Source of the DNA: Acetobacter estunensis
GTDB taxonomy: Bacteria; Pseudomonadota; Alphaproteobacteria; Acetobacterales; Acetobacteraceae
NCBI RefSeq assembly: GCF_019083805.1
Contig: NZ_JAHRDV010000003.1
Span: forward strand, 186,001-250,000
DNA length: 64,000 bases
Direction: 5' to 3'
The notes under the pieces are model-generated. The model made no database searches and was not told the DNA's origin. It saw only the letters and a program-made list of their open reading frames with translations. The position numbers were made by a program, and so were the translations under genes. This document shows, in pieces, positions 10,030-18,952 of the stretch. Every line of letters starts with the position of its first letter. Position 1 is the stretch's first letter.

Positions 10030-11265
10030 ATGGCCAAACCGCTGCCCGTCTCCCCTCTCGCCTCTCCGCTGCCAGACCTCGGCACCGTGCCCGGCGTGCG
10101 CCTTGGCGCGGTTGCGGCGGGTATCCGCTACAAGGGACGCACCGACCTTGTGGTGGCCGAGTTCGATGCGGGCACCACGGTTGCGGGCGTCTTCACGCAG
10201 TCCAAATGCCCCGGCGCTCCGGTGGACTGGTGCCGCTCCGCTCTCAAGGGCGGTGTCGCGCGCGCGCTGGTGGTCAATGCGGGCAACGCAAATGTTTTCA
10301 CCGGCCGCGCGGGTGTTGCAACATGCGAAAAAACCGCCGAAGCCGAAGCGCACCTTGCTGGATGCGCACCTTCTGAGGTGTTTCTTGCCTCCACCGGTGT
10401 GATCGGAGAAGTGCTTCCCGCCGAACGCATTACTGCCGCCCTTCCCGCTCTGCACGCCGCGCTGACGGAAGACGGATGGGAAGCCGCCGCACGTGGCATC
10501 ATGACGACGGACACCTTCCCCAAGGCCGCCGTGCGCAAGACCGAAATCGGCGGAGTGCCCGTCACCATTCAAGGCATTGCCAAAGGCAGCGGCATGATCG
10601 CGCCCGATATGGCGACGATGCTCTCTTTCGTGGCCACGGATGCGAAGCTTCCTGCCTCCGTGCTTCAGAGCCTGCTGTCGAAAGGCGTCGTCACCAGCTT
10701 CAACGCCATCACCGTGGATTCCGACACCTCCACCTCCGACATGGTGCTGCTTTTCGCCACGGGACGTGCGGACAATCCCGCTATTGCCAGTGCCGATGAC
10801 TCTGCTCTTTCCGCTTTCCGAGCGGCACTCGACAGTCTTCTGCTTGAACTCGCCCTGATGGTGGTCCGTGACGGCGAAGGCGCCCGCAAACAGATCCGCA
10901 TCAATGTGACCGGCGCGGTGTCCGACGCCTCTGCCCGCACGGTGGCCCGCGCCATCGCGGATTCCCCGCTGGTAAAAACAGCTGTGGCCGGAGAAGACGC
11001 AAACTGGGGCCGCGTGGTCATGGCGGTCGGGAAATGCGGAGAACCGGCCGATCGTGACCTTCTGACGGTGGGCATCGGCGGCGTCACCATCGCCTGTGAG
11101 GGAACGGTGGTCGAAGACTATGACGAAACGCCGGTCGTGGCCCACATGAAGGGCCGTGAGATTGAGATCGATGTGGATCTGGGTCTTGGTGAAGGCCACG
11201 CGACGATGTGGAGTTGCGACCTGACCCACGGCTATATCGACATCAACGGATCCTACCGGAGCTGA
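10030..11265 (+). CDS. argJ: Bifunctional glutamate N-acetyltransferase / ornithine acetyltransferase
   Basis: Cytoplasmic enzyme of the cyclic arginine pathway: moves acetyl from N-acetylornithine to glutamate, and may also make N-acetylglutamate from acetyl-CoA. The self-cleavage site lies in GSGMIAPDMATMLSF; the Thr of ATML becomes the new N-terminus and nucleophile. NAGNANVFTG, STGVIGE, NAITVDSDTSTSD and EDANWGRVVMAVG are further family blocks. I chose ATG 10030 (411 residues). An in-frame GTG at 9982 lies in the loop of the upstream terminator and would add 16 residues. The stop is 8 bases before the RDD gene. Confidence 0.95.
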   Translation: MAKPLPVSPLASPLPDLGTVPGVRLGAVAAGIRYKGRTDLVVAEFDAGTTVAGVFTQSKCPGAPVDWCRSALKGGVARALVVNAGNANVFTGRAGVATCEKTAEAEAHLAGCAPSEVFLASTGVIGEVLPAERITAALPALHAALTEDGWEAAARGIMTTDTFPKAAVRKTEIGGVPVTIQGIAKGSGMIAPDMATMLSFVATDAKLPASVLQSLLSKGVVTSFNAITVDSDTSTSDMVLLFATGRADNPAIASADDSALSAFRAALDSLLLELALMVVRDGEGARKQIRINVTGAVSDASARTVARAIADSPLVKTAVAGEDANWGRVVMAVGKCGEPADRDLLTVGIGGVTIACEGTVVEDYDETPVVAHMKGREIEIDVDLGLGEGHATMWSCDLTHGYIDINGSYRS

Positions 11266-11273
11266 GGCGCACT

Positions 11274-11867
11274 ATGTCGGACAGGATTCCTCCCGGTTGG
11301 GGCAATGACAACAACTCCTTTGTCCCGCCTTCAGGCGACAGTCGCGTGTTGGCCTATGGAGGCTTCTGGATCCGCACGGCCGCCGCCCTGCTTGATTCGT
11401 TCATCCTGAGCGTCACCAGCCTGCTCTCGGGCATTTTCACGCTGCCCACCGTTCACATCGAACACTGGCAGGGCGACACGCCTTCCTATCAGGTGGCCTA
11501 TCGCAGCACGGACTTTATCGGACAGGGCTTTTCCTGGCCCATGCCGCAGTTCGAGGTGCACGATTACGGGCAGTATCTCCTGCTGTTCCAACTGCTCTAT
11601 TTCATCGTGCTGGAAGCCTCCCCCCTGCGCGGCACACTGGGCAAGCGGGTTTTGGGACTACGGGTGAGCGATATGGAAGGGCAGCGCATTTCTCTGCTGC
11701 GCTCGCTCATCCGTACGCTGGTCAAGACCTTCATCTCCTTTCCCATGCTGATGATCGGTGTGCTGATGGTGGCTTTCACCCCTCGCAAACAGGGTCTGCA
11801 TGACATGGTGGCGGGCACCCTTGTCCTGCGCAGCGAGCGTGTTGCCCGACTTGACGGACAGAGCTGA
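11274..11867 (+). CDS. RDD family membrane protein
   Basis: A 197-residue inner-membrane protein of the RDD family, whose role is poorly defined (some members are linked to salt tolerance or ion exchange). Sequence marks are the N-terminal GGFWIRTAAALLDSFIL with the conserved Arg and Asp, a middle hydrophobic helix YLLLFQLLYFIVLEA, the TLGKRVLGLRV turn and the late HDMVAGTLVL motif with its Asp. I chose the ATG at 11274, 8 bases after argJ, because upstream in-frame codons overlap argJ and read as its shadow. The gene is probably in the argJ transcript; no functional link to arginine synthesis is evident. Confidence 0.85.
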   Translation: MSDRIPPGWGNDNNSFVPPSGDSRVLAYGGFWIRTAAALLDSFILSVTSLLSGIFTLPTVHIEHWQGDTPSYQVAYRSTDFIGQGFSWPMPQFEVHDYGQYLLLFQLLYFIVLEASPLRGTLGKRVLGLRVSDMEGQRISLLRSLIRTLVKTFISFPMLMIGVLMVAFTPRKQGLHDMVAGTLVLRSERVARLDGQS

Positions 11868-12011
11868 CTCGCGTCCTTCTCATGCAACCCAGACGTGTCC
11901 TGTGCGTCCGGGTCCGAATGTGCAGCCTTATGCCGGGTGTGAGCTTGATCCCGGCGGGGAAACACTCTTACGCGGCTAAGACTGATTTATTTGCTGGAGG
12001 TGGAAAGCGGT

Positions 12012-14606
12012 ATGCTGTGGAGCAACGGGGAATCCCTGTCACCATCGCAGGAAACGGAACGACGCCCACGGTGGTCCGCATCGGTCTTTCTCCTTTTGGC
12101 ATGGTTGCTTGCAGCGGTCGGCACGTGGCCATTCGCAAGCACAGCACACGCCGCTGACGCGACGGCTGCCGCCTCGTCCGCAAGCACGCTCTCCCCTCAG
12201 GAAGCGCAGCAACTTCTCGGTGTTCTGAACGACCCGACCAAACGTCAGCAGTTCACCCAGACCCTTTCGCTTATGGCGAAGGGCGTTCAGCAGACGGCGG
12301 CTCCTGCTTCCAAAACCGCCGCCGGTCAGCCTGCGGTTGTGTCTCCCAACGCCGTGGCGCTTCACAGCGATCTGACGTCCGAGCTGTCCTCCGTGAAAGG
12401 CAACCTGCGCGGTTATGTGGACAATTTCCTCGGTCTCTTCACGGATCTGCGGACAGTAGGCACCTGGTTCCGCTCCGAAGTGTCCACTCCCGCGACACGC
12501 GCGCTGCTTGTCGGAACATTCTGGCGGGCCGGACTGGTCATTCTCGTGGCTCTTGTCGTGGAATGGGCCACGACTCTGGCCATGCGCAAGCCTCTGTCCA
12601 ATGTGAGGACAAAGGCCGAGAGCCGGGAACGCGCACAGGAGAACATACAGACATCCAGCCCCCCCTCGGCGGATGAAAAGGCTCTCGCGACAGACGAGGA
12701 CAATCAGCAGGCTGACGCAAAAGCCGTCGCGGACGCCAAGGCCGAAGGGGCCGCCAAGGACGAGATCGAGGCTCTCCAGACCCGGGCTGACGATCAACGG
12801 CGTCAGACCGAGACGCTGCGTTTCCTCGCCCGCGTGCCCTATGCCCTCATGCATCTGGGCCTCAAGCTCCTGCCCATCGGTGTGTTCCTTGGTGTGGCCT
12901 TCGGTGGTTCAGCCATCGCGACCGACACCACACAGGCCGAAACCGTCACGGAAACTCTGGCCGCAGCCTATGCCGCCGCGCGCTTCCTGTTCGTTCTCGT
13001 CGAGTCCGCGCTTGCTCCGCGTTCGCCGATGATCCGTCTGGTGCCGGTGAGCGACTCCACCGCGCGGATGCTCATCCGCTGGTGGAACGTTCTTGTGGCC
13101 GCGCCGTCTCTCGTGGTGTGCCTGTCCGTTCTGGGCGGTGAGTTCGATCTGTCGGACCGAGGCACTCAGGCCATGATCCGCGCCGTCGTGCTGGTCGAAC
13201 ACATCATGATAGCGGTTTTCATCTGGCGTCTGCGCCCGATCGTGAAACGCACGCTGGAGCCCAAGCGACAGGAGGTCCAGAGCAGCTTCTGGTCGTTCGT
13301 GCTGATGATCGCCCAGATATGGTGGATCCCGGCACTGTTCCTCGACGCCGCTCTATGGCTCGTCTGGGCGGCGCATCTGCGCGGCGGCTATGACTGGATC
13401 CTTCGGACAACGGTTCTCACGGTCGTCATCGTAACGGCTGCCCGCCTTCTGGCCGTTCTGGCCTATGGGTGGCAGGACAAGCTGTTCCGTCTCGATCCCG
13501 CGCTGGTGAAGAAACACCCCGACATGCAGCAGCGCGCGGATCGCTACTATCCGTTCGTACGCGGCCTGCTGACTGCCATCATCGCGTTTGCGAGTTTCAT
13601 CGCGCTGACGGAATCTTGGGGTATCCACACGGTTCATTTCTTCTTCGCAAGCCAGCTCGGCACCCGCCTGCTGACGGCCGCCATCACCATGGTTGTGGCA
13701 GTCTCGGTGGCGGCGATCCTGTGGGAAGTGATCAACGCACAACTGAACAATCAGCTCTCGCATTTCTCCGCTTCCGGCCAGTCCGCGCGCGCCACGCGCC
13801 TGAAGACAGTTTTGCCCATCATCCGCACAGTGCTGCTCACCGTGATCATCATCATCGTGCTGGTGACGTCGCTGTCGCAGATCGGCATCAACGTGGCGCC
13901 GCTGCTTACAGGTGCGGGCATCATGGGTGCGGCCATCGCCTTCGGTTCGCAGAGCCTCGTGAAGGACTTCATCACGGGCTTCTTCATGCTCGTTGAAGAT
14001 GCGATTCAGGTCGGAGACTGGGTAACGACGGGAGGCGTATCAGGCACGGTCGAACATCTTTCGATCCGCACCGTGCGGGTGCGCGCAATCAACGGCGACC
14101 TGCACATCATCCCCTTCTCGTCCGTGACGTCCATTGCCAATACCGGCCGTGACTTCAACCAGATCATCGTCAATCAGGTGGTGGATCTATCCGAAGACAC
14201 GTCGCGAGTGGCGAAGATCATGGCCGATGCAGTCGATGAAATGCGCAAGGAAGACGAGTTCAAGACCATCATCTACTCGGGCTATAACGATCTTGGTGTG
14301 GACAAGAGCGATTCGAACGGCGCGGTCATGGTCGGCTCGATCCGCACGGCAGCGATGATGAAGTGGAAGGTGCAGCGCGAGTTCTACCGGCGCATCGCCA
14401 ACCGTTTCGCGAAAGCGGGCATCATGTTCTACACACCCACTGCCTACACCGCGTCCGCGCCGGGCACGTCCCTTGCCATTTCCGGGGGGCTGAAAATGCC
14501 CACAACACCGGGCCAACCCGCCAACGAGGACAAGCCAAAGGCTGAGGCGGACAATGCGGATGCGCCGAAATCGCCTTCCGGAGACAGCAAGCATGACGGT
14601 GCGTGA
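12012..14606 (+). CDS. Large MscS-family mechanosensitive ion channel
   Basis: Inner-membrane channel expected to open under membrane tension during osmotic downshock. The 864-residue protein has a signal-like segment (FLLLAWLLAAVGTWPFASTAHAA), a periplasmic region, a first helix (AGLVILVALVVEWATTLAM), a charged insert near residues 195-260 that looks coiled-coil, several further helices, and the MscS core: GINVAPLLTGAGIMGAAIAFGSQSLVKDFITGFFMLVEDAIQVGDWV, followed by the beta domain HIIPFSSV. The C-terminal tail is Pro/Ala/Lys-rich. ATG 12012 is chosen; a GGAGG is 11 bases upstream, while an in-frame TTG at 11991 lacks a ribosome site. Length resembles the YbiO/MscK-type large MscS proteins. 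The next gene overlaps its end by 14 bases. Confidence 0.9.
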   Translation: MLWSNGESLSPSQETERRPRWSASVFLLLAWLLAAVGTWPFASTAHAADATAAASSASTLSPQEAQQLLGVLNDPTKRQQFTQTLSLMAKGVQQTAAPASKTAAGQPAVVSPNAVALHSDLTSELSSVKGNLRGYVDNFLGLFTDLRTVGTWFRSEVSTPATRALLVGTFWRAGLVILVALVVEWATTLAMRKPLSNVRTKAESRERAQENIQTSSPPSADEKALATDEDNQQADAKAVADAKAEGAAKDEIEALQTRADDQRRQTETLRFLARVPYALMHLGLKLLPIGVFLGVAFGGSAIATDTTQAETVTETLAAAYAAARFLFVLVESALAPRSPMIRLVPVSDSTARMLIRWWNVLVAAPSLVVCLSVLGGEFDLSDRGTQAMIRAVVLVEHIMIAVFIWRLRPIVKRTLEPKRQEVQSSFWSFVLMIAQIWWIPALFLDAALWLVWAAHLRGGYDWILRTTVLTVVIVTAARLLAVLAYGWQDKLFRLDPALVKKHPDMQQRADRYYPFVRGLLTAIIAFASFIALTESWGIHTVHFFFASQLGTRLLTAAITMVVAVSVAAILWEVINAQLNNQLSHFSASGQSARATRLKTVLPIIRTVLLTVIIIIVLVTSLSQIGINVAPLLTGAGIMGAAIAFGSQSLVKDFITGFFMLVEDAIQVGDWVTTGGVSGTVEHLSIRTVRVRAINGDLHIIPFSSVTSIANTGRDFNQIIVNQVVDLSEDTSRVAKIMADAVDEMRKEDEFKTIIYSGYNDLGVDKSDSNGAVMVGSIRTAAMMKWKVQREFYRRIANRFAKAGIMFYTPTAYTASAPGTSLAISGGLKMPTTPGQPANEDKPKAEADNADAPKSPSGDSKHDGA

Positions 14607-15339
14607 AGAAAAGCAGGCCCAGCCTGAACTGGATCGGATAGAGGCCGCCACACGGGAAAATCATTTCGCGCGTATTCCGGCGGTGGAGATGCGTCCTCTT
14701 CTGGAAGCGTTCGGCATGTCGGACTGGGAGGGATTCGCGGCGAGTTGGGAACGGCTTGGTGTGGATCTCTACATGGCCGATGGCGGCCGCTACCGGCGGC
14801 GGCGCTACGCCACATTCGCGCTGGCGGAAGATGCCATCATTCGCAAAAAGCACCAGCCGCATTATCAGAGCCGTGACTACAACGCGCTCAATGGCGGGAT
14901 TGAACGCTGGTTCGAGCCTGTGGAACGTGAAATCGGCGCGCATCCGGTCATGCACGCCGTGCTCTCGCTCATCCGCAGACTGGCCACCGATCTGACGCCT
15001 GTCGCCAGACGCCCCGAAGCCTGGCACGCAGAGGTGCATCAGTTCCGCATCGAAGCACGGGACGATGAAGCCGGACAACCCACGCCGGAGGGGCTGCACC
15101 GTGACGGTGTAGACTGGGTGCTTGTCCTGATGGTTCGTCGTGAAAACGTAGCGAGCGGTGAAACCACCATTCATGACCTTCAGGGCAATGAACTCGGCAG
15201 TTTCACACTGTCCTCACCGATGGACGCGGCGTTCGTGAACGACAATCAGGTCTTTCACGGCGTAACACCCATCCAGCCGGTGCGCCCGGACGCCCCGGCT
15301 TTCCGTGACGTCATGGTGGTCACACTCCGTCATCAATAA
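14593..15339 (+). CDS. 2-oxoglutarate/Fe(II) dioxygenase-like protein (2OG-Fe_dioxy, PF10014 type)
   Basis: A 248-residue protein resembling the BsmA/IDO group, which contains free amino-acid hydroxylases such as isoleucine 4-hydroxylase. The iron-binding HxD is visible in GLHRDGVDWVLVLMV, the distal histidine in NDNQVFHGVTPI, and a 2-oxoglutarate-binding arginine could be one of those near the C-terminus. WHAEVHQFRI and SGETTIHD are also family-like. Start ATG 14593 has GGAGA upstream and lies inside the end of the MscS gene (14-base overlap), which suggests coupled translation. Substrate cannot be inferred. It faces the small membrane-protein gene on the other strand. Confidence 0.78.
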   Translation: MTVREEKQAQPELDRIEAATRENHFARIPAVEMRPLLEAFGMSDWEGFAASWERLGVDLYMADGGRYRRRRYATFALAEDAIIRKKHQPHYQSRDYNALNGGIERWFEPVEREIGAHPVMHAVLSLIRRLATDLTPVARRPEAWHAEVHQFRIEARDDEAGQPTPEGLHRDGVDWVLVLMVRRENVASGETTIHDLQGNELGSFTLSSPMDAAFVNDNQVFHGVTPIQPVRPDAPAFRDVMVVTLRHQ

Positions 15340-15354
15340 AGGCCGGGAACTGCT

Positions 15355-15376
15355 GCGTGGCTTAGTAAGGCCACGC
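15355..15376. terminator. Possible hairpin between convergent genes
   Basis: Arms GCGTGGC (15355-15361) and GCCACGC (15370-15376) enclose an 8-base loop that contains the stop codon of the minus-strand gene. It sits between two convergent genes, a usual place for a two-way terminator, but no T-run follows on either strand. Confidence 0.35.
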
Positions 15377-15655
15377 TCCTGAATAATGGGCCGCGTGCCA
15401 GCCAATCGCGACCAGCAGGCCGACAAACGCCATCGCTCCCACCATCTGAAACAGTTCCCTGAACGCGGGGCCGTCCATCCGGTCCGCGTCGGGCACGCCT
15501 GCCACAGCACGGACGGCCGGGGCAGGCTGGGCTGCCACCACCGGCGCAGATGTCACGGTGTCTGCCCCTCCAGCCGTCCGTGGCTGAGGCGCGGCCTCCT
15601 GAACATGAGTCTGGGCATGCCCGTCATCGGACTGAGCGGTCGTGTGTTCATCCAT
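15362..15655 (-). CDS. Small single-span membrane protein, unknown function
   Basis: Not recognised. The predicted 97-residue protein has a polar, Ala/Pro/Val-rich N-terminal part (about residues 1-60) and one C-terminal transmembrane helix, FQMVGAMAFVGLLVAIGW, ending HYSGAWPY. The start ATGGATGAACAC at 15655 is chosen because GGAG lies 6 bases upstream; an in-frame GTG at 15724 would give 120 residues but has no ribosome site. Orientation predicted: short C-terminal tail on one side, long disordered tail on the other. Coding is plausible from the ribosome site and the clean C-terminal helix, not certain. Confidence 0.55.
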   Translation of the reverse strand: MDEHTTAQSDDGHAQTHVQEAAPQPRTAGGADTVTSAPVVAAQPAPAVRAVAGVPDADRMDGPAFRELFQMVGAMAFVGLLVAIGWHAAHYSGAWPY

Positions 15656-15741
15656 TGCATTCTCCACATCGGAAACCATAGCACGGATATGGGGTGTGCC
15701 TGCCCTTTCAAACAGAGTTAACACGCTACGACTTAACCGAA

Positions 15742-15777
15742 CGGTAATGGAGCCAGTGCGAGAAAGCGGTAATGGAG
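15742..15777 (+). repeat. Two direct copies of CGGTAATGGAG upstream of the TonB receptor gene
   Basis: The 11-base unit CGGTAATGGAG occurs at 15742-15752 and 15767-15777, 25 bases apart, directly before the receptor start. The second copy includes the GGAG that can serve as ribosome site. The pair may be a tandem operator or a small duplication. Confidence 0.4.
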
Positions 15778-15787
15778 ACCGTTATCT

Positions 15788-17851
15788 GTGCACACTGCCC
15801 GTCGTCTTTTCCAGCGTGACATGACCAGCAGCGACCAGCAGCGTGACCCGCGACGCTGGCGCGGCTCACGTCTTTCTCTTCTTGTGTGCCTGCTGGGAAT
15901 GGCAAAAACGGCCCATGCACAAAGCATCGATTACAATTCATTCGAGCAGCTTTTCGGCGAACCCGTGACTACCTCCGCCACGGGCAAGCCCCAGCGCGCG
16001 AGCGAATTGTCCACCGACACGCAGATCGTCACCAGCGAACAGATCGAACGCTCCGGCGCACAATCGATTCCCGAAGTGCTGCGCATGGTGGCGGGCGTAA
16101 ATGTGCGGCGCTATTCCGTGCTCGGCAGCAATGTGTCCATCCGGGGCAATGACGCCGCAGGCGGTTCCCGCACTCTGGTGCTGATCGACGGACGACAGGT
16201 CTATCTCGACGGCTACAATTACACCGACTGGGGCGGCCTGCCCGTGTCGCTGCGCGATATCCGACAGATCGAGGTCATCCGCGGACCGAATTCGGCCGTC
16301 TATGGATTCGATGCATCGGGAGGCGTGATCAACATCGTCACCCGTGACCCACTGCACGAAAATCGCAGCTATGTGCATGTCGAAGGAGGAAGTCAGGAAG
16401 ATTTCGGGGGCGAGTTCGTAGCGTCTCACAAATTTTCAGATGCCTTTGCCGCCAAACTGTCTCTCAACGGCGTTCGTTCCGATGAATATGCCGCACGCGG
16501 GCGCACGGACACCGTTCCGCGAACCTACGCCCTGAACGCCGCTCTTACCCTGCGCGGCCAGATTACCCCACGCACGGAATGGACTTTGACCGGAACCATC
16601 GACCGGGAGCAAAATCCCTTCTGGCTGGATTTGGGCACCTACGTGACCTCCAGTTCTCTGTCCAAAAGTCTGGAAGGACGAATTGCTTCCGATACGTCAT
16701 GGGGACTTGTCGAATTTCGGGCCTACCAGAACTCGTTCAACAGCGACATCTCCAACACGATCGACGCGTTGAACATGAGTTTTCCCATCGCTTTCAGTTA
16801 CAATCTGGAAACTACGGTGGCCCAGTTGTCCGACACCATTTCGCTGGACAGCCGCAATGACCTGAAACTGGGCGTCGAGTACCGCTACACAACCCTCGAC
16901 GACCAACATGCCGGCACGAAGCTGACGAGTGAATACGACATGCTCGCCGCCGGCTCGGCCACATGGGATTACCGGATACTGCCGCAACTCACCATGACGA
17001 ACGCCGTACGGCTGGACACTCTCTATGTGCCCTCTCTGCGCAGCTACACCGTGCCGGATCAGGCGGCTTCCCACGCTCACCACTACATCGAGCCGAGCTT
17101 TAACTCCCGTCTGCGCTACGATGCTGGTTCGCTCGGGGTTTTTGGCGTCAACGCCGCACGGGGAATCCAGCTTCCTGCGCTCTTTGACTTTTCACCTGAC
17201 ACCGCCTTCGGTCCGGCACTGGCGATCAACAATCCTTCACTGGTGCCTTCCACCACCATCAATGTCGGGATCAACTACTCGCATCCCATCGCAGCCATTG
17301 ACGGTGGCTTGACACTGGCCCTGTACGCGCAACGCACCACCAATATGTTGGGCACTCCTTTCGCCTCGAATTTCAGTTTCATTCCACCCACGACGCTCAC
17401 CATGGAGCCTCGCAATTACGGACGGGTGGACGATGCCGGCGGTGAAGCACGCCTGAACGGCAAGACGGATTTCGGATTGAGTTGGGACTTGGCCTACGCC
17501 ATGACCGCCGTTCGCGATATGGACAAAGCGTCCATGATCAATTTTCAACGTCAGACCCCGGTCAACAGCGTCATCGGCGGTTTTTCGTGGAAGATCGGAC
17601 CAGTGGAACTCAGCGCTCACGCGCGCTGGCAATCGCATTATCAGGATGTGGCCGCCAATTTCAGCACGTTCCAACTCGACAACGTAAAAATTCATGACTT
17701 CGTGACCGTGGATGCTCGCGCTGCGTGGAAAATCGATAAACGATTCACCTTGTCCTTGAATGGTGAACAACTCGGCTCTTCCGCCCTGAAAGAAACATCG
17801 GGCTTACATGTCCAGCGTCGTCTCATCGGCGGATTGACCGCTCACTTCTGA
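15788..17851 (+). CDS. TonB-dependent outer-membrane receptor
   Basis: A 687-residue outer-membrane receptor for high-affinity import driven by TonB. It has a signal peptide (LSLLVCLLGMAKTAHAQ), a plug domain (TDTQIVTSEQIERSGAQSIPEVLRMVAGVNV, SIRGND, LVLIDGRQVYLDGYNY, QIEVIRGPNSAVYGFDASGGVINIVT) and a long beta-barrel ending in a terminal Phe (GGLTAHF). The style resembles the CirA/BtuB-type receptors; the ligand is unknown. Start: GTG 15788 has GGAG 10 bases upstream; ATG 15821 is an alternative and would shorten the leader. A ribokinase gene follows 64 bases downstream, which may or may not hint at a nucleoside or sugar-containing ligand. Confidence 0.92.
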   Translation: MHTARRLFQRDMTSSDQQRDPRRWRGSRLSLLVCLLGMAKTAHAQSIDYNSFEQLFGEPVTTSATGKPQRASELSTDTQIVTSEQIERSGAQSIPEVLRMVAGVNVRRYSVLGSNVSIRGNDAAGGSRTLVLIDGRQVYLDGYNYTDWGGLPVSLRDIRQIEVIRGPNSAVYGFDASGGVINIVTRDPLHENRSYVHVEGGSQEDFGGEFVASHKFSDAFAAKLSLNGVRSDEYAARGRTDTVPRTYALNAALTLRGQITPRTEWTLTGTIDREQNPFWLDLGTYVTSSSLSKSLEGRIASDTSWGLVEFRAYQNSFNSDISNTIDALNMSFPIAFSYNLETTVAQLSDTISLDSRNDLKLGVEYRYTTLDDQHAGTKLTSEYDMLAAGSATWDYRILPQLTMTNAVRLDTLYVPSLRSYTVPDQAASHAHHYIEPSFNSRLRYDAGSLGVFGVNAARGIQLPALFDFSPDTAFGPALAINNPSLVPSTTINVGINYSHPIAAIDGGLTLALYAQRTTNMLGTPFASNFSFIPPTTLTMEPRNYGRVDDAGGEARLNGKTDFGLSWDLAYAMTAVRDMDKASMINFQRQTPVNSVIGGFSWKIGPVELSAHARWQSHYQDVAANFSTFQLDNVKIHDFVTVDARAAWKIDKRFTLSLNGEQLGSSALKETSGLHVQRRLIGGLTAHF

Positions 17852-17915
17852 TCGCGCTCCTGTTGCCCGCATCTGCTTTGACAGAATCACGGGTACCCCG
17901 CAGGAGCACCAGATC

Positions 17916-18869
17916 ATGGAACAACATTTTCCCCTGATTCTTGTTATCGGTAGCGTTAATATCGACATCACCGCACGCGGCGCGCACCTGCCAGCACCGG
18001 GTGAGACGGTGCACGCTCAGAGCTATACCATTGGACTTGGCGGCAAGGGAGCCAATCAGGCCGCCGCTGCCGCCCGACTGGGAACAGGTGCGCATCACAG
18101 AGTGGCGTTCGCGGGACGCACGGGGACAGATGACTTTGCCAAGCAGGCTCGCAGTTATCTGACCGCTTTTGACCTGGACCTGACGGCACTTGCGTCTGAC
18201 AAACAGCACCCGACAGGTCTTGCGCTGATTGGCGTGGATCAGAAAGGCGAAAATAGCATCACCGTGATTGGAGGCGCCAATATGGCGCTCGATCACACAG
18301 ATGTTGACCGCCTCCAGCCCATGCTGGAACAGGCCCGCGTTGTGCTGCTCCAATTGGAAATTCCTCTTGATGTCGTGGAATACGCAGCACGTTGCGCTCG
18401 TGCGTCCGGCTGCAAAATCATCCTAGATCCCGCACCAGCCCCATCCCGGCCTCTCCCCTCGTCGCTTCTGTCTCTTGTCGACGTTCTCACGCCCAATGAA
18501 ACGGAAACGCAGGCTCTCACAGGTCTTTATCCGCAGGATGAGGCGACCGCCGAACAGGCATCACAAGAATTGATGCGACAAGGCGCGCAGGCCGTAACCA
18601 TCAAGATGGGTGGACAGGGCGTGTGGTGGCAGACCCCCATGGCAGGAGGCTTCGTGCCCGCTTTTGCTGTGTCCGCCATCGATACCGTTGCCGCAGGCGA
18701 CTGCTTCAATGCGGGGTTGGCCACGGGACTGATACAGGAACGCTCGTTACAGGACGCCACGCGCCTTGCCGCTGCCTGCGGGGCACTCGCTACCACAAAA
18801 GAGGGTGCCGCCGAGAGCGCGCCGGAATGGGAGGATGTTCTAAGATTGATGGAAAAACAGAATAACTGA
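17916..18869 (+). CDS. rbsK: Ribokinase (PfkB family sugar kinase)
   Basis: Cytoplasmic kinase, probably phosphorylating D-ribose to ribose 5-phosphate. The 317-residue length fits. PfkB signature 1 is at the start (VIGSVNIDITARGAHLPAPGET, GLGGKGANQAAAAARLG) and signature 2 near the end (DTVAAGDCFNAGLATGL), with the catalytic Asp of AAGD. DPAPA and LTPNETETQALTG are typical of ribokinases. ATG 17916 has GGAG upstream. No ribose transporter or repressor lies nearby; the neighbours are a TonB receptor upstream and a membrane protein downstream. Another PfkB substrate (for example a nucleoside or deoxyribose) is possible. Confidence 0.88.
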   Translation: MEQHFPLILVIGSVNIDITARGAHLPAPGETVHAQSYTIGLGGKGANQAAAAARLGTGAHHRVAFAGRTGTDDFAKQARSYLTAFDLDLTALASDKQHPTGLALIGVDQKGENSITVIGGANMALDHTDVDRLQPMLEQARVVLLQLEIPLDVVEYAARCARASGCKIILDPAPAPSRPLPSSLLSLVDVLTPNETETQALTGLYPQDEATAEQASQELMRQGAQAVTIKMGGQGVWWQTPMAGGFVPAFAVSAIDTVAAGDCFNAGLATGLIQERSLQDATRLAAACGALATTKEGAAESAPEWEDVLRLMEKQNN

Positions 18870-18952
18870 CATTCGACTTCCCTCTATCCCATAGACGGAA
18901 CACTGAATAAAAACTCGTGCCACTATTGCGAAACAGCCGAGGATAAGTGCGA

